Of a DNA stretch of 64,000 bases, positions 1-12,433 are shown one piece after another. This stretch comes from Nocardioides donggukensis. Lineage in GTDB: Bacteria > Actinomycetota > Actinomycetes > Propionibacteriales > Nocardioidaceae. Where the stretch lies: assembly GCF_014842875.1 (NCBI RefSeq), contig NZ_JACYXZ010000005.1, forward strand, positions 1 to 64,000, in the 5' to 3' direction. The notes below the pieces were generated by a model. That model was not told where the DNA came from. It worked only from the letters and a program-made list of their open reading frames with translations, and did not search any database. Each line of letters begins with the position of its first letter. The first letter of the stretch is position 1. The position numbers were made by a program, and so were the translations under genes.

Positions 1-47
1 CCACCACATCGACCCCACCAAGACCTACTGGCGCAACACACAAAGAA

Positions 48-68
48 CCCCGGGCCGATGGCCCGGGG
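48..68 (-). terminator. Intrinsic terminator downstream of tRNA-Ala
   Basis: A perfect 9-bp inverted repeat (48-56 pairs with 60-68) encloses a 3-nt loop. Read on the minus strand the stem is followed by TTCTTT, which fits an intrinsic terminator for the tRNA-Ile/DLW-39/tRNA-Ala transcript. Positions 1-47 are open in all three plus frames but too short to identify. Confidence 0.7.
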
Positions 69-77
69 CTCCTCAGT

Positions 78-118
78 GACCCATGTCGCGACTCAGGCGA
101 GACCCATGTCGCGACTCA
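78..118. repeat. Two direct copies of an 18-bp repeat (23-bp period)
   Basis: The 18-mer GACCCATGTCGCGACTCA occurs exactly at 78-95 and again at 101-118. Each copy contains the palindrome GTCGCGAC. It lies between the terminator hairpin and the 3' end of tRNA-Ala. It resembles, but is not the same as, the 32-bp-period repeats at 536-659. Function unknown. Confidence 0.85.
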
Positions 119-126
119 TCACAGTG

Positions 127-199
127 TGGAGCCTAGGGGACTCGAACCCCTAACCCCCTGCTTGCAAAGCAGGTGCGCTACCAATTGCGCCAAGGCCCC
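127..199 (-). tRNA. tRNA-Ala (anticodon TGC)
   Basis: The reverse complement folds as a full cloverleaf: acceptor GGGGCCT pairs with AGGCTCC (128-134 on plus) followed by discriminator A (127). The anticodon loop CTTTGCAAG gives TGC, and the T-arm contains GGTTCGAGTCC. No CCA is encoded. It is the last gene of a minus-strand set after gyrA (tRNA-Ile, DLW-39, tRNA-Ala), the usual actinobacterial arrangement. Confidence 0.95.
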
Positions 200-226
200 G
201 TGATCCGTCGGCAGCGCCGACCCGGA

Positions 227-352
227 TCAGCTGCGGGGGACGTCGTCGGTCGCGGCCGCCCACAGGGCCTGCTCGCGCTTGGACTCGGCCATCTTCTTGT
301 TGGCGAGGACGGCGCCGGCCGCGGCCAGGGCGAGCAGGAAGAGCTTCTTCAC
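227..352 (-). CDS. DLW-39 family micro-protein
   Basis: A 41-residue protein starting at GTG 352 with a GAGGGGAA ribosome-binding site 6 nt upstream. It has an N-terminal MKKLF then a hydrophobic helix (about residues 4-17), a basic stretch ([10 protein letters not shown]) and a C-terminal LWAAATDD segment. This matches the DLW-39 family, which is known as a roughly 39-residue actinobacterial protein encoded near gyrA and the tRNA-Ile/tRNA-Ala pair. It is probably a single-pass membrane or membrane-associated peptide. Its function is not known to me. It sits between the two tRNA genes on the same strand. Confidence 0.85.
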   Translation of the reverse strand: MKKLFLLALAAAGAVLANKKMAESKREQALWAAATDDVPRS

Positions 353-389
353 GGTGGTTCCCCTCGATCGATGTCCGGGTGCGTGGCGG

Positions 390-463
390 TGGGCCTAACA
401 GGACTTGAACCTGTGACCTCTTCCTTATCAGGGAAGCGCTCTAACCGTCTGAGCTATAGGCCC
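390..463 (-). tRNA. tRNA-Ile (anticodon GAT)
   Basis: Reverse complement: acceptor GGGCCTA pairs with TAGGCCC (391-397 on plus) plus discriminator A (390). The D-arm contains AGCTCAGACGG, the anticodon loop CTGATAAG gives GAT, and the T-arm contains GGTTCAAGTCC. 74 nt, no encoded CCA. A promoter-like pair lies 25 nt upstream (488-517). Confidence 0.95.
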
Positions 464-487
464 GGGGTCGGGGTGAACCGACGGGGA

Positions 488-517
488 AGATTACCCCACC
501 CGTCGCGGCGGCGACAA
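488..517 (-). promoter_or_regulatory. Candidate sigma-A promoter for tRNA-Ile
   Basis: On the minus strand TTGTCG (512-517) and TAATCT (488-493) are separated by 18 bp, and the -10 ends 24 nt before the mature tRNA 5' end. TAATCT fits the actinobacterial TANNNT -10. Prediction from sequence only. Confidence 0.5.
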
Positions 518-535
518 AACGGGGTGCGCGGCCGC

Positions 536-659
536 CGACACAAGCGACGGGTCGACGCGATCAGGCCCGACACATGCGACGGGTCGACGCATTCAGGCCC
601 GACACACGCGACGGGTCGGCGCGATCCGGCCCGACACAAGCGACGGGTCGGCGGCGGGT
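536..659. repeat. Tandem 32-bp-period repeat, four copies
   Basis: Copies begin at 536, 568, 600 and 632. Each has a conserved core of the form CGACACAAGCGACGGGTCG with one variable base (AAG, ATG, ACG, AAG), then about 13 less conserved bases. The array begins right after the stop codon of the DUF3566 gene and precedes the tRNA-Ile promoter. The same family, with the same period, appears at 33482-33690. Confidence 0.9.
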
Positions 660-663
660 CGGG

Positions 664-1203
664 TCAGCGCTCATCCTCTGCGAGGGTCAGCTCGACGCCG
701 CCGAGCAGGGCGGCGGCCATGTTGTAGAGGAAGGCACCCAGGGTCGCGATCGCGGTCAGCAGCACCACGTCGATCACCGCGACCAGCATCGTGAAGCCGA
801 GCACCCGCGAGGTGCCGAGGTAGTCCTCGATCGCGAAGTTCGTCGTCGACTCGCCGCCGATCACGTCGGCCACCATCTGGTCCACCGACTCCCAGACCCC
901 GGCCGCGCCGAGCACCGACCAGACGATGAAGACCGCGACCACGGTGACGATGCCGAAGGCGACCGAGAGCAGGAAGGAGGTCTTCATCACCGACCACGGG
1001 TCGATCCGGGTCAGCCGGAGCCGGGCCCGCCGGGGGCGCCGGCCGCCCGACGTCTTGGCGGCCTGCTCGGCGTGCTGCTTGGACTCCGGGTTGGCGCTGG
1101 CCCGCATCTCGTCGGCGGCCGTCGAGAAGGCTCCGCTGATCCGCTCGCCGAGGGTCGCCGAGCCGGGGGCCTTGGTGGCCTTGGTCTTGGTCTTCTCGGT
1201 CAT
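664..1203 (-). CDS. DUF3566 transmembrane protein
   Basis: 179 residues. The first ~60 are charged and low complexity (Lys/Ala/Arg rich), followed by RLTRIDPWSVMK, a hallmark of DUF3566, and two hydrophobic helices (about residues 75-97 and 137-167). DUF3566 proteins are found directly downstream of gyrA in actinobacteria. The biochemical role is not established; a small integral membrane protein is what the sequence supports. Its ATG overlaps the gyrA stop (ATGA, 1201-1205 on plus), so it is probably translationally coupled to gyrA and the last protein gene of the gyrB-gyrA unit. Repeats at 536-659 follow its stop. Confidence 0.85.
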   Translation of the reverse strand: MTEKTKTKATKAPGSATLGERISGAFSTAADEMRASANPESKQHAEQAAKTSGGRRPRRARLRLTRIDPWSVMKTSFLLSVAFGIVTVVAVFIVWSVLGAAGVWESVDQMVADVIGGESTTNFAIEDYLGTSRVLGFTMLVAVIDVVLLTAIATLGAFLYNMAAALLGGVELTLAEDER

Positions 1204-3989
1204 CAGGCGTCACTCTCCCCGGGGGCGTCGTCGCTGCCGATTGTTGCATCCCCCTCGGTGGCGTCGCTTCCAGCGGCGTCAGTGGCGGCGTCATCGGCCA
1301 CCTCATCGGCCGGGGCTGCGGGCGCGCCGGCAGCATCCGACTCGGCCGCCTCCTCGGCCGCCTCCTCGACGGCCTCCTCGACCCGGGCCTCGACCGAGCG
1401 GGCGACGACGGCCACCGCGTCCCCGGACTTGGGGGAGACGAACTTGACCCCCATCGTCGAGCGCCCGGTCGGCCGGAAGTCGGCGTTGATCGGGCTGCGG
1501 ACGACCTGGCCGCCGTTGGTGATCGAGAGCACCTCGTCGCCGTCCTCGACGATGAAGGCGCCGACCAGTCCGCCGCGGTCCTCGTTGGTGAGCGCCATCG
1601 CCTTGATCCCGATGCCACCGCGCGACTGCAGGCGGTAGTCGCTGATCCGCGACCGCTTGGCGAAGCCGCCGTCGGTGATCGTGAAGACGTACTGCGTGCG
1701 CACCTCGGCGGGCAGCTGCTCCTCCACCTGCTCCGCGGTCGGCTCTCCGACGGAGGGATCCCCAGGATCGACTGCGGCCTCGACCGCCTCCTCGGCGGCC
1801 TCCTCGGCAGCGACCTGCGAGGCCCGGATCACCGACATCGAGAGCACCGAGTCGCCGTCGCGGAACTTCATGCCAGCGACACCGGAGGTGGCCCGGCCCA
1901 TCGGCCGCAGCTGGGTGTCGTCGGCCCGGAACCGGATCGCCTGGCCGCGCCGCGAGACCAGCAGGATGTCGTCGGCGGAGTCGACCAGCTCGGCGCCGAT
2001 CAGCTCGTCGTCGTCCTCACGGAAGTTGATCGCGATCACGCCGGCCTGGCGCGGGCTGTTGTAGTCCCCGAGCCGGGTCTTCTTGACCAGGCCGCTGCGG
2101 GTGGCCAGCACGAGGTACGGCGCCTGCTCGTAGTCGCGGATCGCCAGCACCTGGGCGATCGACTCGTCGGGCTGGAAGGACAGCAGCCCGGCCACGTGCC
2201 CGCCCTTGGCGTCGCGGGAGGCCTCGGGGAGGTTGTAGGCCTTGGTGCGGTAGACCCGACCGGCCGTGGTGAAGAAGAGCAGCCAGTGGTGGTTCGAGGT
2301 GGCGATGAAGTGCTCCACCACGTCGTCACCGCGCAGCGTGGCTCCGCGCACGCCCTTCCCGCCGCGCTTCTGCGTGCGGTACTGGTCGGCGCGGGTGCGC
2401 TTGGCGTACCCACCGCGGGTGATCGTGACGACCAGCTCCTCATCGGGAATCAGGTCCTCCATCGAGAGGTCCCCGTCCGCGGCGATGATCTGGGTGCGCC
2501 GCTCGTTGCCGTACTTCTCGACGATCTCCTCGAGCTCGTCGGCGACGATCTGCCGCTGCCGGGCATCGTTGGCGAGGATGTCCTCGAGGTCGGCGATGAT
2601 CGTCTCCAGCTCGGCGAGCCGGTCCATGATCTTCTGCCGCTCCAGCGCCGCCAGCCGCCGAAGCTGCATGTCCAGGATCGCCTGCGCCTGGATGTCGTCG
2701 ATCTCGAGCAGCTCCATCAGCCCGGTGCGCGCCTCGTCGACGTCGGGGGAGCGGCGGATCAGCGCGATCACCTCGTCGAGGGCGTCGAGCGCCTTCACCA
2801 GGCCGCGGTAGACGTGGGCCTGGCGCTCGGCCTCGGCGAGCCGGTAGCGGGTCCGGCGCTGGATGACCTCGATCTGGTGGGCCACCCAGTTGCTGATGAA
2901 CTGGTCGATCGTCAGCGTGCGCGGCACGCCGTCGACCAGGGCCAGCATGTTCGCGCTGAAGTTGGTCTGCAGCTCGGTGTGCTTGAGCAGGTTGTTGAGC
3001 ACCACCCGGGCGACGGCGTCGCGACGCAGCACGACGACCAGCCGCTGCCCGGTGCGCCCGGAGGAGTCGTCGCGGACGTCGGAGATCCCCTGGACCTTGC
3101 CGGAGTCGGCGAGCTCGGCGATCTTCAGGGCCAGGTTGTCCGGGTTGACCATGTAGGGCAGCTCGGAGATCACCAGGCAGGTGCGGCCCCGGTTGTCCTC
3201 GTCGATCTCGATGACCGCGCGCTGGGTGACCGAGCCGCGGCCGGTGCGGTAGGCCTGCTCGATGCCGTCGCGGCCCACGATCAGCGAGCCGTTGGGGAAG
3301 TCGGGGCCCTTGATCCGCTCCACGAGTGCGTCCTGGAGCTCCTCGCGGCTGGCGTCGGGGTGGTCCAGCGCCCAGCGGGCCCCCTCGGCGACCTCGCGCA
3401 GGTTGTGCGGCGGGATGCTGGTCGCCATCCCGACCGCGATCCCGGCCGAGCCGTTGACCAGCAGGTTCGGGTAGCGCGAGGGCAGGATCGTCGGCTCCTG
3501 CGACCGGCCGTCGTAGTTGGGCTGGAAGTCGACGGTGTCCTGCTCGATGTCGCGCACCATCTCCAGCGCGAGCGGCGCCATCCGGCACTCGGTGTAACGC
3601 ATCGCGGCCGCGGAGTCGTTGCCGGGCGAGCCGAAGTTGCCCTGGCCGTTGACCAGCGGCGCGCGCATCACCCACGGCTGGGCGAGCCGGACCAGGGTGT
3701 CGTAGATCGCGGTGTCGCCGTGCGGGTGGTACTGACCCATCACGTCGCCGACGACGCGCGAGCACTTCGAGAAGCCGCGGTCGGGCCGGTAGCCCCCGTC
3801 GTACATCGCGTAGAGCACCCGGCGGTGAACCGGCTTCAGCCCGTCCCGTACGTCGGGCAGCGCCCGGCCGACGATGACCGCCATCGCGTAGTCGATGTAG
3901 GCGCGCTGCATCGAGGTCTGGAGCTCGATGGGCTCGATCCGGCCGCCCGGGCCCGCAGGGGTGCCGCCGTCGGTGGGGGTCTCGGTCAC
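1203..3989 (-). CDS. gyrA: DNA gyrase subunit A
   Basis: 928 residues. GyrA breaks and rejoins DNA as part of the A2B2 gyrase that introduces negative supercoils. The winged-helix/tower N-terminal region carries the catalytic tyrosine in AAMRYTE (Tyr132) and the quinolone-determining segment [10 protein letters not shown] (residues 88-97), with Thr93 at the E. coli Ser83 position and Asp97 at the Asp87 position. The C-terminal beta-pinwheel starts with a GyrA box QKRGGKG. Unusual features are an acidic Glu/Ala-rich insertion inside the pinwheel (about residues 735-765) and a ~65-residue acidic Asp/Glu/Ala tail. It follows gyrB by about 70 bp and overlaps DUF3566 by 3 bp. Confidence 0.97.
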   Translation of the reverse strand: MTETPTDGGTPAGPGGRIEPIELQTSMQRAYIDYAMAVIVGRALPDVRDGLKPVHRRVLYAMYDGGYRPDRGFSKCSRVVGDVMGQYHPHGDTAIYDTLVRLAQPWVMRAPLVNGQGNFGSPGNDSAAAMRYTECRMAPLALEMVRDIEQDTVDFQPNYDGRSQEPTILPSRYPNLLVNGSAGIAVGMATSIPPHNLREVAEGARWALDHPDASREELQDALVERIKGPDFPNGSLIVGRDGIEQAYRTGRGSVTQRAVIEIDEDNRGRTCLVISELPYMVNPDNLALKIAELADSGKVQGISDVRDDSSGRTGQRLVVVLRRDAVARVVLNNLLKHTELQTNFSANMLALVDGVPRTLTIDQFISNWVAHQIEVIQRRTRYRLAEAERQAHVYRGLVKALDALDEVIALIRRSPDVDEARTGLMELLEIDDIQAQAILDMQLRRLAALERQKIMDRLAELETIIADLEDILANDARQRQIVADELEEIVEKYGNERRTQIIAADGDLSMEDLIPDEELVVTITRGGYAKRTRADQYRTQKRGGKGVRGATLRGDDVVEHFIATSNHHWLLFFTTAGRVYRTKAYNLPEASRDAKGGHVAGLLSFQPDESIAQVLAIRDYEQAPYLVLATRSGLVKKTRLGDYNSPRQAGVIAINFREDDDELIGAELVDSADDILLVSRRGQAIRFRADDTQLRPMGRATSGVAGMKFRDGDSVLSMSVIRASQVAAEEAAEEAVEAAVDPGDPSVGEPTAEQVEEQLPAEVRTQYVFTITDGGFAKRSRISDYRLQSRGGIGIKAMALTNEDRGGLVGAFIVEDGDEVLSITNGGQVVRSPINADFRPTGRSTMGVKFVSPKSGDAVAVVARSVEARVEEAVEEAAEEAAESDAAGAPAAPADEVADDAATDAAGSDATEGDATIGSDDAPGESDA

Positions 3990-4062
3990 GATTCGTCTCT
4001 CTCCATGGTTCTACGGATGTCTAGTGGAAGGACAAGAAAGCCGGATAGTCGGCTGAGCTCGC

Positions 4063-6162
<2,100 letters not shown>

Positions 6163-6414
6163 GAGCACCTTCTTCTGTTCGTCCCTGGCTGGTGCGCCGA
6201 CCGGGTGCCGGCATGCAGAAGGTCGCGGCTACGGGAGCGGGCGACCTCGTCTCATGGTACCCGTGAGAGGCCCTGGATCCACGCACGCGGTCCAGGAACG
6301 GGGGGATCTGTGGAGGAAATCCGTGCGAGGGGCCCCCTGAGCGGCTCCACAAGCGCCGCGCAGGGGTCCCGATGGGTCCCGATACGGACGTGCGGCCGCC
6401 GGATCGGCACGTCG

Positions 6415-7077
6415 TCAGCCGTAGGTGTCCCGCGGACCGCGCCCGTCGCGGCTGCCGAGCCGGCCCTTCTTCCAGGACGGGAGGTTCGGTCCCTCGACGT
6501 CGATCACGGTCACCGAGCCGTGCCCGAGCTCCTCGTTGAGCCGGCGCACCAGGGTGGGGGCGAGCAGCCGGAGCTGGGTCGCCCACGCGGTCGAGTCGGC
6601 GCGCACCGTGAGCCGCCCGTCCACCAGTCCGGTCGGGGCGCAGTGCTGGGAGACCTCCTCGCCCACGATCTGGGACCAGCGGCCGAAGACGCCGCGCACC
6701 TTCAGGTCCATCGCCCAGCCCTGGTCGGAGACGAGCCGACCCAGGCTGGTGTCGAGCAGCTGGGGGTCGCGCTCGTCGGGGAAGGCCCCGGAGGTGCGCG
6801 GCCGACCCCGACCGGGCTGGCGACCGGGCTGGCCGGACCGGCCACCGGAGCCCTCGCCGCCGCGGCGCCGGCCCGGGCGGCGGGGGGCGTTCTGGGCAGC
6901 GCCCACGATCGAGCGGGCGATCGAGCGGGCGAGGTCCAGGCCGGTGTCCTGGTGCTCGACCTGGTGGTCGGCCTCGTGCTCGTGTCCGTGCTCGTCCCCG
7001 TCTGCTGGGCCTGCGGCCTCGGCCCCCTCGTGCGGCCGGTCCGCGTTCTCCTGGTCCGGATCCGGCTGGTCACTCAC
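6415..7077 (-). CDS. dciA: DciA-like DUF721 protein
   Basis: 220 residues. The N-terminal half is disordered and rich in Asp, Gln, Arg and Gly. The DUF721 domain occupies about residues 120-205 with [46 protein letters not shown]721 proteins related to DciA are helicase operators that help load DnaB at replication initiation; the actinobacterial member lies between recF and gyrB, as here. Its ATG overlaps the recF 3' end by 8 bp. The domain assignment is clear; the loader function is carried over from the family. Confidence 0.85.
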   Translation of the reverse strand: MSDQPDPDQENADRPHEGAEAAGPADGDEHGHEHEADHQVEHQDTGLDLARSIARSIVGAAQNAPRRPGRRRGGEGSGGRSGQPGRQPGRGRPRTSGAFPDERDPQLLDTSLGRLVSDQGWAMDLKVRGVFGRWSQIVGEEVSQHCAPTGLVDGRLTVRADSTAWATQLRLLAPTLVRRLNEELGHGSVTVIDVEGPNLPSWKKGRLGSRDGRGPRDTYG

Positions 7078-8218
7078 GGCGCACCTCGCCGTCGCCGACG
7101 ACGTACCGGATCCCGGCCAGCACCTCGGGCACGTCGGCGGGCACCGCGGCGGTGACCAGGACCTGCTCGGCGCCCGCGACCAGCTCCGCGAGCTGGTGCC
7201 GGCGGGCGGTGTCGAGCTCGGCGAAGACGTCGTCGAGGATCAGGATCGGGTCGTCGCCGTCGCTGCGGAGCAGGTCGTAGGAGGCCAGCCGCAGCGCCAG
7301 CGCGAACGACCACGACTCGCCGTGCGAGGCGTAGCCCTTCACCGGCAGCCGGGTCTCGGCGCTGCCGAGGGTGAGCAGCAGCTCGTCGCGGTGCGGGCCG
7401 ACCAGCGAGACACCGCGGTCCAGCTCGTCGCGGCGGCGCCGCTCCAGCTCGGCGAGCAGCGCGCCCTCGAGCGGGGTCGGCTCGGGCAGCACGCCGTCCA
7501 GGGCGAACGACGGCCGGTACTCCAGGTCGGCGTCGTCGCGGCTGGCGCCGCGGGCGACGGTCTCGTAGGCCTTGCCGACGTAGGGGCGCAGCATCTCGAC
7601 CAGCTGCAGCCGCTCGGCGAGCAGCTGGGCGCCGGTGCGGGCGAGGTGCTCGTCCCACGTCGCCAGCGTGGCCAGGGCGCCGTCCTGCCCGGAGCTGCCA
7701 CGCCGGGCGGCGCCGGCGGTCTTCAGCAGCGTGTTGCGCTGCCGCAGGATCCGGTCGTAGTCGGCGCGGACGCCGGCGAACCGGGGCTGGCGGAGCACCA
7801 TGAGGTCGTCGAGGAAGCGGCGCCGGTCGGACGGGTCGCCCTTGACGAGGGAGAGGTCCTCGGGGGAGAACAGCACGGTCCGGACCAGGCCGAGGATCTC
7901 CCGGGGGCGGGGGAGCGGCGACCGGTTCACCCGCGCCCGGTTCGACCGGCCGGGGTTGAGCTCGACCTCGAGGACGGCGGTCCGGCCGTCCTTGACCACG
8001 GCCGCCCGCACCACCGCCTGCTCGGCACCGGCCCGGACCAGCGGCGCCTCGGACGCGACCCGGTGCGAGGCCAGCCGGGAGAGGTAGTCGATCGCCTCGA
8101 CGAGGTTGGTCTTGCCCTGCCCGTTCCGGCCGACGAACGCGACGACGCCCGGCTCGAGGGGCAGCTCGAGGGCGGCGTACGAGCGGAAGTCGTGGAGGCT
8201 GAGGTGGGAGACGAACAC
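7070..8218 (-). CDS. recF: DNA replication/repair protein RecF
   Basis: 382 residues, an SMC-like ABC ATPase that helps load RecA on gapped DNA. Walker A is GRNGQGKT (residues 30-37), and a Walker B with [12 protein letters not shown] lies at about 325-336. The arm region [28 protein letters not shown] matches RecF rather than RecN or Rad50. Start is GTG 8216-8218 ([14 protein letters not shown]), the normal RecF N-terminus. It is the third gene downstream of dnaA and overlaps dciA. Confidence 0.96.
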   Translation of the reverse strand: MFVSHLSLHDFRSYAALELPLEPGVVAFVGRNGQGKTNLVEAIDYLSRLASHRVASEAPLVRAGAEQAVVRAAVVKDGRTAVLEVELNPGRSNRARVNRSPLPRPREILGLVRTVLFSPEDLSLVKGDPSDRRRFLDDLMVLRQPRFAGVRADYDRILRQRNTLLKTAGAARRGSSGQDGALATLATWDEHLARTGAQLLAERLQLVEMLRPYVGKAYETVARGASRDDADLEYRPSFALDGVLPEPTPLEGALLAELERRRRDELDRGVSLVGPHRDELLLTLGSAETRLPVKGYASHGESWSFALALRLASYDLLRSDGDDPILILDDVFAELDTARRHQLAELVAGAEQVLVTAAVPADVPEVLAGIRYVVGDGEVRRE

Positions 8219-8302
8219 GTCGTGGGGATTCCTGCCGGCGGGTGGGGACGGGCTCAGCCTAGGCTCGGCGGGAGGTCACGGCCACACACGCTCCGGCGCG
8301 GG

Positions 8303-8347
8303 TCGCCGGTCGGCCCCTCGCCGATCGGCGCCTCGCCGGTCGGCCCT
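8303..8347. repeat. Three tandem 15-bp repeats
   Basis: In the gnd-recF gap the unit TCGCCGGTCGGCCCC starts at 8303, 8318 and 8333, with three differences in the middle copy. The 135-bp gap also contains the 10-bp palindrome AGCCTAGGCT. No gene is visible in the gap. Confidence 0.7.
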
Positions 8348-8353
8348 CGCCCA

Positions 8354-9271
8354 TCAGCTCGGCGCGCTGTCCTCGCCGACGTCCCCGCCGGGAGGAGCAC
8401 TCGCCTGGACGGCGTGCCCGCCGAACTGGTTGCGCATCGCGGCGACCGCCTTCATCGCCGGGCTCTCGTCCTGGCGGGAGACGAACCGGGCGAAGAGTGC
8501 CGCGGAGATGGCCGGCGCCGGCACCGCGTTCTCGATCGCGGCCTCCACCGTCCACCGGCCCTCGCCGGAGTCGTCGGCGTAGCCGCGGATGCCGGCCAGG
8601 CCCTCGTCGTCGTCGAGGGCGGCCACCAGCAGGTCCAGCAGCCAGGACCGGATCACCGTCCCCTCCCGCCAGGAGCGGAAGACCTCGGTGACGTTGTCGA
8701 CCATGTCGACCTTCTCGAGCAGCTCGAAGCCCTCGGCGTAGGACTGCATGAGGGCGTACTCGATGCCGTTGTGGACCATCTTGGAGAAGTGCCCGGCGCC
8801 GACCCTGCCGGCGTGCACCCAGCCGAACTCGCCCTCGGGCTTGAGCGCGTCGAAGGCCGGCTGGACCTTCGCGACGTCCTCGGCGCTGCCGCCGGCCATG
8901 AGCGCGTAGCCGTTCTCCAGGCCCCAGACCCCGCCGGAGACGCCGCAGTCGACGAAGCCGACGCCGCCCTCAGCCAGGGTCTCCGCGTGCTCGAGGTCGT
9001 CGGTCCACCGCGAGTTGCCGCCGTCGACGACGACGTCGCCCTCGCCGAGCAGGTCCCGCAGCGCCGCCACGGTCTCGCGGGTCGGGTCGCCGGCCGGCAC
9101 CATCACCCAGACCACCTTGGGCGAGGGCAGCGCCTCGACCAGGTCCGCCAGCGAGTCGACGTCGCTGACCTCGGGGTTGCGGTCGTAGCCGACGACGGTG
9201 TGCCCGGCGCGCCGGAGCCGCTCGCGCATGTTGCCGCCCATCTTGCCCAGGCCGACGAGTCCGATGTCCAT
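8354..9271 (-). CDS. gnd: 6-phosphogluconate dehydrogenase, short (NAD-type) form
   Basis: 305 residues. It oxidatively decarboxylates 6-phosphogluconate to ribulose-5-phosphate. The Rossmann motif [12 protein letters not shown] is at residues 4-15; [11 protein letters not shown] and the substrate motif [15 protein letters not shown] follow, and the catalytic lysine lies in [13 protein letters not shown]. The ~300-residue length is that of the short GndA-like class, not the 470-residue form. ATG at 9271 has GGGAGGAA about 8 nt upstream. It sits between dnaN and recF, a position typical of actinobacterial origins. Confidence 0.93.
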   Translation of the reverse strand: MDIGLVGLGKMGGNMRERLRRAGHTVVGYDRNPEVSDVDSLADLVEALPSPKVVWVMVPAGDPTRETVAALRDLLGEGDVVVDGGNSRWTDDLEHAETLAEGGVGFVDCGVSGGVWGLENGYALMAGGSAEDVAKVQPAFDALKPEGEFGWVHAGRVGAGHFSKMVHNGIEYALMQSYAEGFELLEKVDMVDNVTEVFRSWREGTVIRSWLLDLLVAALDDDEGLAGIRGYADDSGEGRWTVEAAIENAVPAPAISAALFARFVSRQDESPAMKAVAAMRNQFGGHAVQASAPPGGDVGEDSAPS

Positions 9272-9309
9272 GGCGGGGTTCCTCCCGGTGGTCGTGCGGT
9301 GGTCCGCGG

Positions 9310-10455
9310 TCAGGACAGGAGGCGCCGCGGCATGAGCAGGTAGCGGAAGACGTTGGCGCCGCCGGAGGTGCCGTCACCGGTGGTGCCGCTCATGACGACC
9401 GGCTTGGAGGCCTGGGTGAAGGCCAGCTCGACGACGGAGGCCTCGATGGCGGTCAGCCCGTCGAGCAGGAACTGCGGGTTGAAGCCGGTGGTGATGTCCT
9501 CGCCGTCGATGGTGGCCTCCAGGGCCTCGCTGGCCTGGGCCTCGTCGCCGGAGCCGGCGTCCAGGGTGAGCTGGCCGTCGCTGAACGCGAGCTGGACCGC
9601 GGTGTTGCGCTCCGCGACCAGCGACACCCGCTTCACCGAGTCGATGAGCTCGTTGCGGTCGACCCGGGCGACCGTCTGGTGCTCGCTGGGGAAGAGGCTG
9701 CGGACCTTGGGGAACTCACCGTCCAGGAGCCGGGTGGTGGTCCGGCGTACGCCGCCGGGCGCGGCGCCCTCGAACCCGATGATCCCCTCACCGGAGGCGC
9801 CGGCGGCCAGCGCGATCGTCACCTCGCTGCCGGAGGTGAGCGACTTGGCGGTGTCGGCGAGGACCTTGGCGGGGACCAGGGCGGCCAGCGACTCGTCGGG
9901 GGTGCGGGGGTCCCAGGCGAGCTCGCGGTGCGAGAGCCGGAACCGGTCGGTGGCCAGGAGCGAGATGGTGCCGCCGTCGATCTCGAGCCGGACGCCGGTG
10001 AGCACCGGCAGCATGTCGTCGCGGCCGGCCGCGGTGACCGCCTGGGCGACGGCGTGCGCGAAGACGTCGCTGGCGACGGTGCCGGTGGCGGTGGGCATGT
10101 CGGGCAGCGAGGGGTAGTCCTCGACCGGCATCGTCTGGAGGCTGAACCGGGCCGAGCCGCAGGTCAGCGAGACCCGGGACCCGTCGATGACCATCTCGAC
10201 GGGCTTGTTCGGCAGGCTGCGGCAGATGTCGGCGAGCAGCCGGCCGCTGACCAGGGCGCGGCCCTCGTCGCTCACCTCGGCGCTGAGCGTGGCGCGGGCC
10301 GAGGTCTCGTAGTCGAAGGTGGAGAGGACCAGGCCCTCGTTGCCGGCATCGATGAGGAGGCCGGCGAGGACGGGCACGCTCGGACGGACCGGCAGGCTGC
10401 GCGCGGCCCAGGCCACGGCATCGGCGAGGACGTCGCGCTCGACGCGGAACTTCAC
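9310..10455 (-). CDS. dnaN: DNA polymerase III sliding clamp (beta subunit)
   Basis: 381 residues forming three clamp folds that encircle DNA and tether polymerase. It begins [22 protein letters not shown] and ends with [12 protein letters not shown], the usual clamp C-terminus (PMRL-like). Other clamp signatures are [13 protein letters not shown] and [13 protein letters not shown] start at 10455. It follows dnaA after a 375-bp gap that holds degenerate DnaA boxes. Confidence 0.97.
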   Translation of the reverse strand: MKFRVERDVLADAVAWAARSLPVRPSVPVLAGLLIDAGNEGLVLSTFDYETSARATLSAEVSDEGRALVSGRLLADICRSLPNKPVEMVIDGSRVSLTCGSARFSLQTMPVEDYPSLPDMPTATGTVASDVFAHAVAQAVTAAGRDDMLPVLTGVRLEIDGGTISLLATDRFRLSHRELAWDPRTPDESLAALVPAKVLADTAKSLTSGSEVTIALAAGASGEGIIGFEGAAPGGVRRTTTRLLDGEFPKVRSLFPSEHQTVARVDRNELIDSVKRVSLVAERNTAVQLAFSDGQLTLDAGSGDEAQASEALEATIDGEDITTGFNPQFLLDGLTAIEASVVELAFTQASKPVVMSGTTGDGTSGGANVFRYLLMPRRLLS

Positions 10456-10830
10456 GGTTTCTCTTGCCTCCGGTTAGTGCATGACACGTGTGGACTGAGC
10501 ATCCTGCCATGCACCCGGGCGGCTGGGGAGGCTCGGTGCGGATCCTGTGCTTCCGGCCCGGGAGTTCTCCCCAGGCAGGGGGCCCGCAGGGAGTTCGCGG
10601 TCCAAGGATCCAGAGATAGGTCTCATCGTTGTCATAGGGTCCGTGGAAACTGTGGAGAACTCGGGTCACCGCAGGTCAGCGGTCGTTTCCACGCGCACAG
10701 GGCCTGTGCATCGAGCGGTGGAACCACACGTTCTCGGTGTGCACGACCCGGGTCGCCCACGGGGTCCGGTGTGGTCGTCCACAGGCCGTCCCGAGGTGTG
10801 TCCCGGCCTGGCCCCCGGTTCTCCACAGGC
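10456..10830. other. dnaA-dnaN intergenic region, candidate part of oriC
   Basis: No gene is visible in this 375-bp gap. It holds several near-consensus DnaA boxes (consensus TTGTCCACA/TTATCCACA): TGTGGAGAA at 10651-10659, TCGTCCACA at 10775-10783, TTCTCCACA at 10819-10827 (each 8 of 9), and a weaker one at 10489-10497. In Streptomyces oriC lies in this gap. Here the boxes are few and degenerate, so the assignment is tentative. Confidence 0.45.
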
Positions 10831-12285
10831 TCAGCTCTGGCGGGCCTGCATCTTGATCCGGTTCGTCAGCTCGCTGACCTGGTTGAAGACCGAGCGGCGT
10901 TCGGCGAGCAGCTGGTTGATCTTCCGGTCGGCGTACATCACCGTCGTGTGGTCGCGGTTGCCGAACTGGGCGCCGATCTTGGGCAGCGACAGCTCGGTGA
11001 GCTCGCGGCACAGGTACATCGCGATCTGCCGCCCCTGGACCAGGTGCCGGCCGCGGCTGGGGCCGGTGAGGTCCTCGATCGAGACCCCGAAGTAGGCGGC
11101 GGTCTGGGCGATGATGGCGGCCGCGGTGATCTCCGGCTCGCCGCCCTCGGGGATCAGGTCCTTGAGGACGATCTCGGCGAGGGTGAGGTCGACCTCCTGC
11201 CGGTTCAGGCTGGCGAACGCCGTGACCCGGATCAGCGCGCCCTCGAGCTCGCGGATGTTGGTCTGGATCTTGCTGGCGATGAACTCGAGCACCTCGGGCG
11301 GCGCGGTCATCCGCTCCATCGCCGCCTTCTTGCGCAGGATCGCGATCCGGGTCTCCAGGTCGGGCGGCTGGACGTCGGTGATGAGGCCCCACTCGAACCG
11401 GCTGCGCAGTCGGTCCTCGAGCTGGTCGAGCCGCTTGGGTGCCCGGTCGGAGGTGAGCACGATCTGCTTGTTCGCGTTGTGGAGGGTGTTGAAGGTGTGG
11501 AAGAACTCCTCCTGGGTGCGGTCCTTGCCCTCGAGGAACTGGATGTCGTCGATGAGCAGGACGTCGACCTCGCGGTAGCGGCGCTGGAAGGTCTCGGTGC
11601 GTCCGTCCTTCACCGCGTTGATGAACTCGTTGGTGAACTCCTCGCTGGAGACGTAGCGCACCTTCGCCCCGCGGTAGAGCGAGCGCACGTAGTGGCCGAT
11701 CGCGTGCAGCAGGTGGGTCTTGCCGAGGCCGGAGTCGCCGTAGACCAGCAGCGGGTTGTAGGCCTTGCCCGGCGCCTCGGCCACCGCGACCGCGGCCGCG
11801 TGCGGGAACCGGTTGGACGAGCCGATCACGAAGGTCTCGAAGACGTACTTCGGGTTGAGCCGGGTCTCGAGCGCGCCGGACGCGGCTCCCTGGAGGGCAT
11901 GGGTCGACATGTCGATAAAGGGACTTGTCGGCTCGGGGAGCGGCGCGGGCTCCGGCTCGGGCGCGGCAGCGTGGGAGGGGTGCGGGGCGTGGGTCGCCTC
12001 GGGGTCCTCGAGCGGTCCGGCGTCGTCGAGCTGCGGGTTGACCGTGACCGCGATCCGCACCTGCTGGCCGAAGGCGTCGGTGAGCGAGTCCTCGAGGCGG
12101 GTCCGCAGCCGGCCCTCGAGCTGCTGGCGGGTGAAGTCGTTGGGGACCGCGATGATCGCGGTGTGCTCGTGCAGGGTGACCGGCTCGCTGGAGCGCAGCC
12201 AGGCCCGCTGGCTGGGCTGCAGGTCGTCGACGAGGGCCCGCCAGACGGTGGCCAGGTCGACGCCCTGGCCGCGTGCGTTCTCCAC
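10831..12285 (-). CDS. dnaA: Chromosomal replication initiator DnaA
   Basis: 484 residues. Domain I is at the N-terminus ([17 protein letters not shown]), followed by an acidic/Pro-rich domain II linker (about 90-135). Domain III AAA+ has [22 protein letters not shown], Walker A GDSGLGKT and Walker [13 protein letters not shown]. Domain IV carries the DNA-binding signature [14 protein letters not shown]. It starts at ATG 12285 ([10 protein letters not shown]) after a GGGGAGAGG sequence. It is transcribed away from rpmH and flanked on both sides by DnaA-box-like sites, allowing autoregulation. Confidence 0.97.
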   Translation of the reverse strand: MENARGQGVDLATVWRALVDDLQPSQRAWLRSSEPVTLHEHTAIIAVPNDFTRQQLEGRLRTRLEDSLTDAFGQQVRIAVTVNPQLDDAGPLEDPEATHAPHPSHAAAPEPEPAPLPEPTSPFIDMSTHALQGAASGALETRLNPKYVFETFVIGSSNRFPHAAAVAVAEAPGKAYNPLLVYGDSGLGKTHLLHAIGHYVRSLYRGAKVRYVSSEEFTNEFINAVKDGRTETFQRRYREVDVLLIDDIQFLEGKDRTQEEFFHTFNTLHNANKQIVLTSDRAPKRLDQLEDRLRSRFEWGLITDVQPPDLETRIAILRKKAAMERMTAPPEVLEFIASKIQTNIRELEGALIRVTAFASLNRQEVDLTLAEIVLKDLIPEGGEPEITAAAIIAQTAAYFGVSIEDLTGPSRGRHLVQGRQIAMYLCRELTELSLPKIGAQFGNRDHTTVMYADRKINQLLAERRSVFNQVSELTNRIKMQARQS

Positions 12286-12380
12286 GAGATTCCTCTCCCC
12301 GTTCCGATCGGCGACCGGGTCCGGCCGACGCGTTCCGTTCTGCTACCGGTCGCGCCGCCGCAGGGCACGGAGCAGGCAGT

Positions 12381-12433
12381 TGGTCCACAACTTTGTCCAC
12401 AGGCTGTGAACCTGCTCGCCCGACTGTGGACAA
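12381..12433. promoter_or_regulatory. DnaA box cluster upstream of dnaA
   Basis: Three boxes in 53 bp: TGGTCCACA (12381-12389), TTGTCCACA (12393-12401) and inverted TGTGGACAA (12425-12433). The last two match the actinobacterial consensus exactly and face each other 23 bp apart. Confidence 0.75.

Noticed and set aside
1..79. Possible 3' end of a plus-strand gene (frame 2, ending at the stop 77-79)
   Set aside because: Only 25 codons, crossing the terminator hairpin, with no recognisable motif.
536..659. Tandem repeats that could be read as a small CRISPR array
   Set aside because: Units are contiguous with only about 13 variable bases, the variable parts resemble each other, and there are no cas genes; the same repeat recurs elsewhere in inverted orientation.
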